The notes beneath the pieces were generated by a model that had not been told where the DNA came from, did not search any database, and saw only the letters and a list, made by a program, of their open reading frames with translations. DNA of 8,737 nucleotides. Origin: Anaerolineae bacterium. GTDB lineage: Bacteria > Chloroflexota > Anaerolineae > Anaerolineales > E44-bin32. The stretch covers positions 1 to 8,737 of the forward strand of contig JAUVOZ010000079.1 in assembly GCA_030598885.1 (NCBI GenBank). Direction: 5' to 3'. Positions 1 through 6,120 of this stretch are shown one piece after another (position 1 is the stretch's first letter; each line of letters opens with the position of its first letter). The translations under genes were made by a program, and so were the position numbers.

Positions 1-248
1 GTGGGTGTGTTGGTGATGGTTGGCGTGTTGGTGATGGTTGGCGTGTGGGTCGGCTTGAGCGTCGCGGTTATAGTCGAAGTTGGTATCGCGGTATCGGTCG
101 GTGTATAGGAGGCCGTCGATGAGGGAGTGAGGGCGATTGTTACCGTCGGCGTGGTTGTAGGTTTGCGCGCCCATGCGAATCCACTCCCAAATCCAAGTGC
201 GAACAGAAGCAGACCTATCGGTACGAGGAAAAGCAACCATCGGCGCAT
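1..248 (-). CDS. Exported protein with TP-rich stalk, N-terminal part only
   Basis: This gene reads leftwards and leaves the window after about 82 codons, so its functional part is not visible. The start is the ATG at 248; reading upstream, an in-frame TGA comes before any other ATG, GTG or TTG, and no good Shine-Dalgarno site is seen. Residues 1-3 are MRR, residues 4-22 form a long hydrophobic core, and A25-W26-A27 is a good signal peptidase I site, so the mature protein probably begins near R28. From residue 30 on the chain is almost entirely Thr, Pro, Ser and Ile, ending at the edge with the phrase TPTITN repeated. This is a typical flexible linker between a signal peptide and extracellular domains. 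The protein is therefore predicted to be secreted or surface-exposed. The linker style resembles that of the large repeat protein at the right end, but whether they share domains cannot be told. Function unknown. Confidence 0.75.
   Translation of the reverse strand, partial: MRRWLLFLVPIGLLLFALGFGSGFAWARKPTTTPTVTIALTPSSTASYTPTDTAIPTSTITATLKPTHTPTITNTPTITNTP
7..42 (-). repeat. 18-base tandem repeat in the TP stalk
   Basis: Two perfect head-to-tail copies of an 18-base unit (7-24 and 25-42 on the plus strand, starting GTGTTGGTGATGG) encode TPTITN twice. Further copies may lie beyond the window edge. Perfect identity, including third codon positions, suggests recent slippage or duplication. Confidence 0.8.
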
Positions 249-417
249 GTTTTTAATTCTCAGCGAGGAATGTCATCCGCACAAGCGGACGCTGGTACCG
301 TTACTGGTGCGCGACGCCCTGCTCTCGCTGCAGTCGAGGGTCTACGTATGCCGGTGAGCTTGTCGCTCCTCCCTACCCTTATCTTTTAAAGGCAGTTAAA
401 ATGCACCTAGCTACAAA
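249..417. other. Divergent intergenic region
   Basis: This 169-base gap separates the left exported-protein gene (minus strand) from the transporter gene (plus strand) and must hold promoters for both unless the transporter starts further in. Apart from the hairpin at 261-294 I see no strong -35/-10 pair and no clear Shine-Dalgarno site before position 418. Confidence 0.6.
261..294 (-). promoter_or_regulatory. Hairpin just before the start of the exported protein
   Basis: Read on the minus strand, CAGCG and TCCGC pair with GCGGA and CGCTG around a TTGT loop. This gives ten base pairs interrupted by one 10-base bulge. The 3' foot of the stem ends 12 bases before the ATG at 248, so in mRNA it would sit beside the initiation region. 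This is seen by eye; a regulatory role is inference. Confidence 0.35.
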
Positions 418-1740
418 ATGGAAGTCTGGATCAGGCTTGCAGAAACAGCCAGGCACAGTATCACTTTTATGGAAACCAATCCCATCGTTGATAGATCGAC
501 GATTCAAAACAATATAAAGACGGATCCTATGGTCTCTGAGCCTACTATTAATAAACAAGCATCTGGCGCATTGCTATATGCCCGTATCGTATTCTTCTGT
601 TATTACATGGCGTTCGGGGCTTTCTTCCCCTTTATCAATCTTTACTATCAACGTATTGGATTGACCGGAGTGCAGATCGGTACCCTCTCCTCGATTCCCT
701 TGCTAGTCATGTCGACAACTTCCGTACTCTGGGGAGGGATTGCAGATGTCCTTCGTCTACACCGCAGAATCTTAAACATCGCACTGTTTATCGCCCCAAT
801 TGTTGTTTTCTTCCTTTCCCGAACCACAGAATATTCTATCTTGATCCCCTTGGTTATCGCTTACGCGTTCTTTAGCGCCCCCATCATCCCGTTATTGGAT
901 AATGCTGCACTCGAGGCGATAGAAACACACGGCGGTACCTACGGTGGATTACGAGTCTGGGGCTCAATTGGTTGGATGGCTTCCACCTGGATAGTAGGAG
1001 AATTAATCGATAAATTCGATACATCCTGGCTCTTCTATAGCTACATCACCCTCATGGGATTGACTTTCATTGTCTCCATCTTCCAGCCGGTTAGAAGTAA
1101 AATCACCCGATCCTCCCTTGATCACAATCTTCATCGTTTAGTCACTCGTCACGACTTCATTTTCTTTATCATCAGCATCCTTCTTCTCGCCGTGGCGACC
1201 GGATCAGTGAATAATTTCTTTAGTCTCTACATGGATGGCCTTGGTGCAAGTGAGGGAGCCATTGGATTGGCATGGTCTATAGCTGCGTTAAGTGAGATAC
1301 CGGTAATGCTTTTATCGGGGACAATCATGAGACATATCGGTGATAGTGGATTGTTGAAAATTTCCTTTATCACCTATGCATTTCGATGGCTCGTATACTC
1401 ATTTATTCAAGTCCCAGCGTTGGTACTTCCTTTACAACTCCTCCACGGTTTTTCATACGGTACATTTCAGGTAGGTGGTGTCACCTACGTCAATAATCGT
1501 ACACCAAAGAGCATGAGGACCACCGGCCAGGCTATCTTCACCACAATATCCTATGGAATAGGTCCAATCATTGGAACTTTAATCGGTGGCTATTTCTATG
1601 ACACAGTAGGGATAGCAACCTTATTTCGTATTCTCAGCGTAATAACAATAGTAGGACTAAGCGTTTTCTTGTTTGCCAGCAAACCTCGAGATGAGCCAGG
1701 AATTACGGTATCCGTAAACCCAGACTACGATCCTAGATAA
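418..1740 (+). CDS. HcaT/LacY-like MFS transporter (MFS_1_like)
   Basis: A 440-residue inner-membrane permease of the major facilitator superfamily, with about twelve hydrophobic helices between residues 51 and 420. It resembles the MFS_1_like branch that includes E. coli HcaT (a predicted 3-phenylpropionate transporter). The first helix ends in PFINLYYQRIGLTGVQIG (71-88); the loop after helix 2 is GGIADVLRLHRR (106-117), matching the MFS motif A position. YGGLRVWGSIGW (175-186) and LAWSIAALSEIPVMLLSG (284-301, with E293 inside a helix) match signature stretches of HcaT, as does the RW...LQLLHG segment (323-344). These proteins are usually proton-coupled symporters; the substrate here cannot be read from sequence. 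The start is uncertain. No start has a good ribosome-binding site, and 50 polar residues before helix 1 are more than HcaT has, so Met38 (position 529) or Met18 (469) may be the real start. No adjacent catabolic genes point to a substrate. Confidence 0.88.
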   Translation: MEVWIRLAETARHSITFMETNPIVDRSTIQNNIKTDPMVSEPTINKQASGALLYARIVFFCYYMAFGAFFPFINLYYQRIGLTGVQIGTLSSIPLLVMSTTSVLWGGIADVLRLHRRILNIALFIAPIVVFFLSRTTEYSILIPLVIAYAFFSAPIIPLLDNAALEAIETHGGTYGGLRVWGSIGWMASTWIVGELIDKFDTSWLFYSYITLMGLTFIVSIFQPVRSKITRSSLDHNLHRLVTRHDFIFFIISILLLAVATGSVNNFFSLYMDGLGASEGAIGLAWSIAALSEIPVMLLSGTIMRHIGDSGLLKISFITYAFRWLVYSFIQVPALVLPLQLLHGFSYGTFQVGGVTYVNNRTPKSMRTTGQAIFTTISYGIGPIIGTLIGGYFYDTVGIATLFRILSVITIVGLSVFLFASKPRDEPGITVSVNPDYDPR

Positions 1741-1770
1741 TTTCGGGTCTCCTCCAATAACTATGGAATG

Positions 1771-1798
1771 TTGACATAATTTCATTGTTATGTATGTT
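1771..1798 (+). promoter_or_regulatory. Candidate sigma-70 type promoter
   Basis: A perfect TTGACA (1771-1776) is followed after 16 bases by TATGTT (1793-1798), which matches four of six positions of TATAAT. Transcription would begin near 1805, giving a leader of about 350 bases before the reductase ATG, or a separate small RNA. Such a match in AT-rich DNA can occur by chance. Confidence 0.35.
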
Positions 1799-1845
1799 AT
1801 TTACCTCAAAGCAAATTCATCCTGTCTACCTATTACTATAGAGGC

Positions 1846-1897
1846 GGCTCCTAGCGAAGCGGCGTGGGCATGCCGCCGACAGTCAAGCGTGGGAGCC
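1846..1897 (+). other. GC-rich two-stem structure in the leader
   Basis: The outer stem pairs GGCTCCTA (1846-1853) with TGGGAGCC (1890-1897), eight pairs including one G-T. Inside it, CGGCG (1860-1864) pairs with CGCCG (1874-1878). The patch is much richer in GC than its surroundings. It could be a structured RNA or a copy of a dispersed repeat. It does not match the conserved cores of TPP, cobalamin or cyclic-di-GMP riboswitches as I know them. Confidence 0.4.
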
Positions 1898-2022
1898 TGA
1901 CCTGCTGGAGAATTAGGTGAGAAATGTGGGTATTGTATCCTGCTCCGCGGTGATTGAAGTCAATGTAGAGAAATTGCATTTACCACATAATTTGGAGGAG
2001 AACCATAAGTTATATCCAAGGG

Positions 2023-2048
2023 ATACATGATGTAACAGAATCATGTAT
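2023..2048. promoter_or_regulatory. Perfect 9-base inverted repeat, possible operator
   Basis: ATACATGAT (2023-2031) and ATCATGTAT (2040-2048) are exact reverse complements separated by eight bases. This is the size and symmetry expected of a dimeric repressor site, or of an RNA hairpin with an 8-base loop. It lies 110 bases before the reductase start. No regulator gene is in the window to assign it to. Confidence 0.5.
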
Positions 2049-2103
2049 GATTGATGCAATCGGGTACAAGCCAAGTTCTTAAACCTTGAATACAAACAAA
2101 ATC

Positions 2104-2130
2104 GCCTAGGTATAAAAAACGCATCTAGGC
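2104..2130 (+). promoter_or_regulatory. Hairpin upstream of the reductase ribosome-binding site
   Basis: GCCTAG (2104-2109) pairs with CTAGGC (2125-2130) around a 15-base AT-rich loop, ending 12 bases before the GGAGGAGG site. It could be an operator half-site pair or a small hairpin in the mRNA leader. There is no U-tract after it, so it is not a terminator. Confidence 0.35.
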
Positions 2131-2142
2131 TACCTGGATATT

Positions 2143-2150
2143 GGAGGAGG
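2143..2150 (+). promoter_or_regulatory. Strong ribosome-binding site of the reductase
   Basis: GGAGGAGG lies seven bases before the ATG at 2158. It fixes that start and indicates efficient translation. Confidence 0.85.
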
Positions 2151-2157
2151 TAGAACA

Positions 2158-3156
2158 ATGGAATACAGATTTCTAGGTTCATCTGGACTTCAAGTATCAG
2201 CCCTATCCTTAGGATCATGGATCACTTTTGGTGAACAGGTGGGGGAAGACTTAGCCTATGAGTGCATGCAGTTGGCTTATGATTCGGGGGTAAATTTCTT
2301 CGATAATGCCGAAGTCTATGCTAATGGCGAAGCAGAGACCATCATGGGAAACATTATCAAGAAGGCCGGTTGGAAGCGCTCCGACCTGGTCATATCAACC
2401 AAGATTTTCTGGGGCGGCTCAGGTCCTAATGATAAAGGACTTTCACGTAAACATATTATCGAGGGTATCGATGCTTCCTTATCTCGGCTTCAGATGGAGT
2501 ATGTGGATTTGGTCTTCTGCCATAGACCAGACCCGTACACACCGGTTGAGGAAACTGTGCGTGGGATGAACTACATAATCAACCATGGAAAAGCATTTTA
2601 TTGGGGGACGAGCGAGTGGAGCGCGCAGCAGATAATGGAAGCTTACGCTATTGCCCGACGCGAGCATCTTATCCCACCCCAAATGGAACAACCTGAGTAC
2701 AACATGTTCAATCGCGAGCGGGTCGAGAAGGAATATGCACGGCTTTATACTGAGATCGGCCTTGGTACGACAATCTTCAGCCCACTAGCAAGTGGTGTGC
2801 TCACTGGTAAGTACAACAAAGGAATACCCGAGGGAACCCGCGCCACACTGAAAGGTTATGAGTGGCTGCGTAGGTACCTTGAGAGCGATACCACCCGACA
2901 AAACATTGAGAAGGTAAAGCTGATTACACCGATTGCCGATGAACTCGGCTGCTCAATGGCCCAGGTGGCGCTTGCCTGGTGCCTGAAAAACCAGAACGTC
3001 AGCTCGGTGATCACCGGCGCTTCACGTCCCGAGCATGTATCGGAGAATATAAAGTCGCTTGACATCGTCGAGAAGCTGACCGATGAGGTCATGGAGCAGA
3101 TAGAAACGATCCTGGACAATAGACCAGAACCAGAATCAGATCCTAGAGAATGGTAG
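2158..3156 (+). CDS. Kv-beta-like aldo/keto reductase (AKR6-type)
   Basis: A 332-residue cytoplasmic NADPH-dependent oxidoreductase with the TIM-barrel aldo/keto reductase fold, full length for the family. It resembles the voltage-gated potassium channel beta subunits throughout: YRFLGSSGLQVSALSLGSW near the start, TKIFWGG (81-87), GLSRKHIIEG (94-103), RPDPYTPVEETVR (123-135), YWGTSEWS (148-155) and LAWCLKN (272-278). The catalytic tetrad is complete, with D49, Y54, K82 and H122; animal Kv-beta has Asn at the His position, so this copy looks like an ordinary active reductase. The cofactor-binding segments SPLASGVLTGKY (208-219) and GASRPEHVSENI (287-298) are intact. Bacterial members reduce aldehydes, ketones or sugar-derived carbonyls; the physiological substrate is not evident. 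The gene is preceded by a long structured gap and is followed after 135 bases by a membrane-protein gene that has no channel pore motif. Confidence 0.93.
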   Translation: MEYRFLGSSGLQVSALSLGSWITFGEQVGEDLAYECMQLAYDSGVNFFDNAEVYANGEAETIMGNIIKKAGWKRSDLVISTKIFWGGSGPNDKGLSRKHIIEGIDASLSRLQMEYVDLVFCHRPDPYTPVEETVRGMNYIINHGKAFYWGTSEWSAQQIMEAYAIARREHLIPPQMEQPEYNMFNRERVEKEYARLYTEIGLGTTIFSPLASGVLTGKYNKGIPEGTRATLKGYEWLRRYLESDTTRQNIEKVKLITPIADELGCSMAQVALAWCLKNQNVSSVITGASRPEHVSENIKSLDIVEKLTDEVMEQIETILDNRPEPESDPREW

Positions 3157-3190
3157 GGGATGGCTATTGGTTTACGAGGGGGAAATGGCT

Positions 3191-3262
3191 ATGATTAAAT
3201 CCGCCATACAGGTTGGGTTTGATCGATCCCCTTGCTTAGGAACCCATTACCCTCTGGCGTAA
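3191..3262 (+). CDS. Possible 23-residue leader peptide, doubtful
   Basis: An ATG at 3191, eight bases after AGGGGG (3177-3182), opens 23 codons ending in TAA at 3260-3262. This stop is 29 bases before the membrane-protein start. The peptide (MIKSAIQVGF...) shows no run of a single amino acid that would suggest attenuation and no hydrophobic helix. The ribosome-binding spacing is the only support. Confidence 0.15.
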   Translation: MIKSAIQVGFDRSPCLGTHYPLA

Positions 3263-3280
3263 ACGGCTTCTTCTTAGGAA

Positions 3281-3285
3281 AGGAG
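3281..3285 (+). promoter_or_regulatory. Ribosome-binding site deciding the start of the zinc-ribbon protein
   Basis: AGGAG sits six bases before the ATG at 3292. This favours that start over the in-frame TTG at 3232, which has no such site and would add 20 residues of unremarkable sequence. Confidence 0.8.
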
Positions 3286-3291
3286 ATACGA

Positions 3292-5097
3292 ATGTCGATG
3301 GAGTATGGTTCACGCCAATTGGAAGTTCGTCGTCCACCATCGCGGGTCGGCTTGATTCAGATTGCTGGCAGCTTGATCGTGCTGGTTCTCATCCTCATCA
3401 GCGGTTTTTTCAACTACCGGGCGATCGGCGGCTCAATCCAGATCGTCTACGATTTACTCACCGGAGACGGATTCGGCCGCGGGGAAACTATTGAAATCAT
3501 TGGCGTTGTGTACTCCCTCGCTCTCGGTATCTTCGCTCTGTTCTTCCTGCCCGCGGTTTTAAAATCATTGACTTTCGCCTTCAAACAAGTTATCCGAGGC
3601 GTCAGTGAGCTAGTTACGCCGTGGATGCCGGCCAACATTCCAGGTCCGTATCAAAACTATGAGGAGGTCGAAAAGGGCTTCCGGGAGCGGACGCTATCGA
3701 TTTACCAGACGTCGGATCCGTTCGTTAGCGGTTTGTTTGGCGCCAATACGATGTTCCTCTCCCCGGCGAGGCGCAAGGTCGTGAAGAACATGGGGGATGA
3801 CCTCAAGGGAACCGCGCGAAGGATCGGGTCTGGAATTCTACTTCTAGCATTGATTCTGGGTTTCTTCTATTGGATACCCACCGATTCAGCCCGGGTTTTC
3901 CTGGTCGACCTGGGCAGAGACATCGCCTTTCTGCTAATGGAAAAAACGGCGCGCAATACAGTAATAGCCGCGGTCGTCGTGCTCATCGCTCTGTATGTGT
4001 TGAACGCTGGGATTGAGATCGCGGCAATTTTTTTCTTGGTGCCAAAGAAACAGCCGGTCACCATTGCCCACGAGGGGACAGAGCACTTCAGGGGATTTGG
4101 CCATCCAGACCAGGTTTTATCACGCCTGCCCGATCTTGCACGAACGTTGGAGTGGAGTGGATTCCACAACCGTGTGCACAGTTCATGGGGAGAAGTGCCA
4201 TCTCCATCGGTCGACAATGTGGGAGCCTTTAGCGGTAATATTATTATCGAACAACAACCTAGACCGATGGAAACAGTCAGCGACTTAGCGGCATTCGTTT
4301 CTCTGGGGGCGGGTTGGCTACTCTACCTGGCAGGCATATACATCTATCTATTCAGATTGATACCCAGTCTGATTTACGAAGGGGGGATCGCCTTCCTGTA
4401 TGCCCCGCTTTTCGTCCTACTCATGGGAATCGCTGCGTCCCAGGCAGTGAAGAACGGAACCCGACTGATCGATAACGCAATGATGCTCTTCATGTCAGTG
4501 AAGTTCCAGTCCACTGCCATTCTGATGGATTTAACCGGTACCCTCTCCCGGGCGGATGTGAAGGTTGGGAAATCAATCGCCGATAGCATCGAATCGAGCA
4601 GTGTGGTTGTACGCTCGGACTTCACCGCACATTTCTTTTCCGCAGAGTTGATCAGCGAGGCCTCACAGTTGGACGCGGAACGAGACCTGCTCGCCATGGA
4701 TAAAACCCAAGAAGCCCTTGAATGGATCGGTTTCTTCCGTGAGGGGATCAACATCCTCCGCGAGGAAGGGGTGAAGCCAGTGGGCGTTGACCTCAGTGCC
4801 GATGAGGTGAAAGGGATCACCCAAGCGAACATTGGTATCTCCGCTCACCGCTCCAGCGCCATCGAGAGAGCTCAACTCGAAGCTGCGCATGGTGGGGAGG
4901 AATCCCTCAAGCTGCTTGAAGAATTGCATGATGGCGAGAAGGAGCCGGAAGAGGAGATTGACCAAGCAAGTGAAGCCGAGCCTGAAGTGGATCAAAGCGC
5001 TGAATACAAGGAGTGCCCTGATTGCGCGGAAATGGTCCGGGCCAGGGCCCGCAAGTGCCGGTTCTGCGGATATCGTTTTGATGAACAGGAGAGCTAG
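3292..5097 (+). CDS. Six-helix membrane protein with C-terminal zinc ribbon
   Basis: A 601-residue protein with no name I recognise. Hydrophobic helices lie near residues 21-40, 67-90, 180-196, 222-250, 333-355 and 364-385. The basic N-terminus (RRPPSR) and the helix spacing predict that both ends and two large loops (91-179 and 251-332) are in the cytoplasm, with only short external loops. After the last helix comes a roughly 190-residue soluble region: a mixed segment (395-515), an acidic, Glu-rich, probably helical or disordered segment (525-570), then a zinc ribbon with C575, C578, C589 and C592. The ribbon reads CPDCAEMV...CRFCGYRF, the UPF0547-type pattern. Such ribbons often mediate protein or nucleic-acid contacts; a structural zinc ion is expected. 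No enzyme motif, transporter signature or potassium-channel filter is seen. The gene may share a transcript with the reductase upstream but has its own good ribosome-binding site. It ends 68 bases from the convergent methyltransferase gene. Confidence 0.85.
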   Translation: MSMEYGSRQLEVRRPPSRVGLIQIAGSLIVLVLILISGFFNYRAIGGSIQIVYDLLTGDGFGRGETIEIIGVVYSLALGIFALFFLPAVLKSLTFAFKQVIRGVSELVTPWMPANIPGPYQNYEEVEKGFRERTLSIYQTSDPFVSGLFGANTMFLSPARRKVVKNMGDDLKGTARRIGSGILLLALILGFFYWIPTDSARVFLVDLGRDIAFLLMEKTARNTVIAAVVVLIALYVLNAGIEIAAIFFLVPKKQPVTIAHEGTEHFRGFGHPDQVLSRLPDLARTLEWSGFHNRVHSSWGEVPSPSVDNVGAFSGNIIIEQQPRPMETVSDLAAFVSLGAGWLLYLAGIYIYLFRLIPSLIYEGGIAFLYAPLFVLLMGIAASQAVKNGTRLIDNAMMLFMSVKFQSTAILMDLTGTLSRADVKVGKSIADSIESSSVVVRSDFTAHFFSAELISEASQLDAERDLLAMDKTQEALEWIGFFREGINILREEGVKPVGVDLSADEVKGITQANIGISAHRSSAIERAQLEAAHGGEESLKLLEELHDGEKEPEEEIDQASEAEPEVDQSAEYKECPDCAEMVRARARKCRFCGYRFDEQES

Positions 5098-5165
5098 CCG
5101 GGTAAAACAGAACCATCATTTGAAAGGGCAGATGTCGTCAGGGGAATAATCACGACTATCCAACA

Positions 5166-5774
5166 TCACCCTTGGGTTTTCCAACATATGAACATGAGAT
5201 TAAATGAAATGAATCTGTACCACCTCGGTGACTTAAGATAAATACTGTGTCGACCAACCAGAATCTCTCCAAAATAGTTGAATTCTTTAAAGCCCGCTTT
5301 CCTGAAAAGGCTCATCCAGCGTGGGGTTTTCAACGTCGAGACATGTGTCCGATCACCAAGATTACTTAGCGCGGTATGGATTTTCCCCAGGAAAAGAGAA
5401 TTATTAGGCACCGAACCAAAGAAAATGCCGCCTTTGTTTAATATCTGGTAGATCTTGCTTACTACTCTCTCCGGATTATGGAAGTGCTCCAGAACGTTAA
5501 ACGCGGTCACAATGTCGAATGACTCGGGAGAAAAATCAACCTTGGTTATATCATCGATGATGATTGGGTAACCAGATTTCAGAAGAGATGAACTTATTGC
5601 GGATGAGATGTTATCGATCCCGGTTGATTCGAAATACTCTGATGCCTGAAGCATGAATTCGCAATCCCCACATCCCACATCCAGAAGCCTACCGCTCTGT
5701 CTGTGTTCTAACAACACTTCTAAGCGTTTATTGTTTCGACGAGGAGTTGCGTATTTAAACCAGCTTAAATTCAT
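5166..5774 (-). CDS. Class I SAM-dependent methyltransferase
   Basis: A 202-residue protein with the Rossmann-type fold of the Methyltransf_11/23 group. Motif I is LLDVGCGDCEFM (30-41), whose glycines bind S-adenosylmethionine. D54 at the end of strand 2 (TGIDN, 51-55) is the usual ribose-binding acid. FDIVTAFNVLEHFHNPERVV (86-105) is the strand 4 region with the LEH signature, and LNKGGIFFGSVPN (112-124) follows. The C-terminal part (TLKTPRWMSLFRKAGF, 147-162) matches the typical cap after strand 5. The length suits a small stand-alone enzyme. The acceptor could be a small molecule, lipid or sugar; nothing nearby indicates which. The ATG at 5774 is the first possible start after an in-frame TGA; a GAGGTG lies rather far upstream, so translation may be weak. 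The gene appears AT-richer than the zinc-ribbon and repeat-protein genes on either side, a mild hint of separate origin. Confidence 0.9.
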   Translation of the reverse strand: MNLSWFKYATPRRNNKRLEVLLEHRQSGRLLDVGCGDCEFMLQASEYFESTGIDNISSAISSSLLKSGYPIIIDDITKVDFSPESFDIVTAFNVLEHFHNPERVVSKIYQILNKGGIFFGSVPNNSLFLGKIHTALSNLGDRTHVSTLKTPRWMSLFRKAGFKEFNYFGEILVGRHSIYLKSPRWYRFISFNLMFICWKTQG

Positions 5775-6120
5775 AGTAGGATACCAAGCACCTCAGTCCA
5801 TCGAAAACGGTCCAGCGATGCTCACGATTCCTAGCCTGAACTAAGCCGGTCTAAACTTATCCAGATTAACTTGTAAATCATGTTCCCCATTTCGTGTACT
5901 CTTTGGCTACGGAAATCAGCCAGCAAGTACCAATTATTGTTGGGATCGATGTACAGGTAATTAATCTAGTCAATAAAACACTAAAACCTCCGACTTGAGG
6001 TGTAATCAAAAGCCACCAGTCTGGGTTTAGTGGTAAATGATTTTGGTAGGTTGAAATTACGTGGTTGTGCCATTGGTGGATCGCTGGTATTTATCACGGC
6101 GAGAGTGTTTGTGAAAGTAG
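5775..6120. other. 346-base gap without a gene
   Basis: This lies between the repeat protein's stop codon and the methyltransferase start, both on the minus strand. I find no open frame of note on either strand and no tRNA-like cloverleaf. Apart from the terminator candidate at 5979-6001 I see nothing definite. The methyltransferase promoter should be in its lower part, but no good -35/-10 pair stands out. Confidence 0.6.
5979..6001 (-). terminator. Candidate intrinsic terminator of the repeat protein
   Basis: Read on the minus strand, ACCTC and GAGGT form a 5-base-pair stem around AAGTCG and run into TTTTAGTGTTTT. It begins about 120 bases after the stop codon of the large repeat protein. 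The stem is short and the T-run is interrupted, so termination may be partial. Confidence 0.35.

Larger units (their letters stand above)
1741..2157. other. 417-base gap with probable structured leader
   Basis: No convincing gene lies between the transporter and reductase genes. The stretch is AT-rich except for a GC-rich patch at 1841-1897. In order it holds a TTGACA-type promoter candidate (1771-1798), a two-part stem-loop (1846-1897), an orphan GGAGGAG (1994-2000), a perfect 9-base inverted repeat (2023-2048), a 6-base-pair hairpin (2104-2130) and the reductase ribosome-binding site (2143-2150). An AT-only stem (1774-1779 with 1788-1793) overlaps the promoter and is too weak to count as a transporter terminator. 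Confidence 0.6.

Noticed and set aside
127..357. 76-codon plus-strand frame at the left end
   Set aside because: It lies opposite the signal peptide and stalk gene, has no ribosome-binding site, and its composition looks like an antisense shadow.
1846..1920. TPP riboswitch, because of a CCTGACCTGCTGGAGAAT-like stretch
   Set aside because: The required CTGAGA core and the second helper stem are absent, so the likeness is superficial.
1913..2218. 101-codon minus-strand frame over the reductase leader
   Set aside because: It overlaps the start of the well-supported reductase gene and its ribosome-binding site, and its protein resembles no family I know.
3232..3291. Upstream TTG start for the zinc-ribbon membrane protein
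   Set aside because: There is no ribosome-binding site before 3232, whereas AGGAG sits six bases before the ATG at 3292.
2158..5097. Reductase plus membrane protein as a potassium channel with its beta subunit
   Set aside because: The membrane protein has no TVGYG-like filter, pore loop or voltage-sensor helix, and the reductase has a normal catalytic tetrad.
5775..6120. tRNA or gene remnant in the gap before the methyltransferase
   Set aside because: I found no T-loop consensus, no cloverleaf pairing and no open frame with recognisable protein sequence on either strand.
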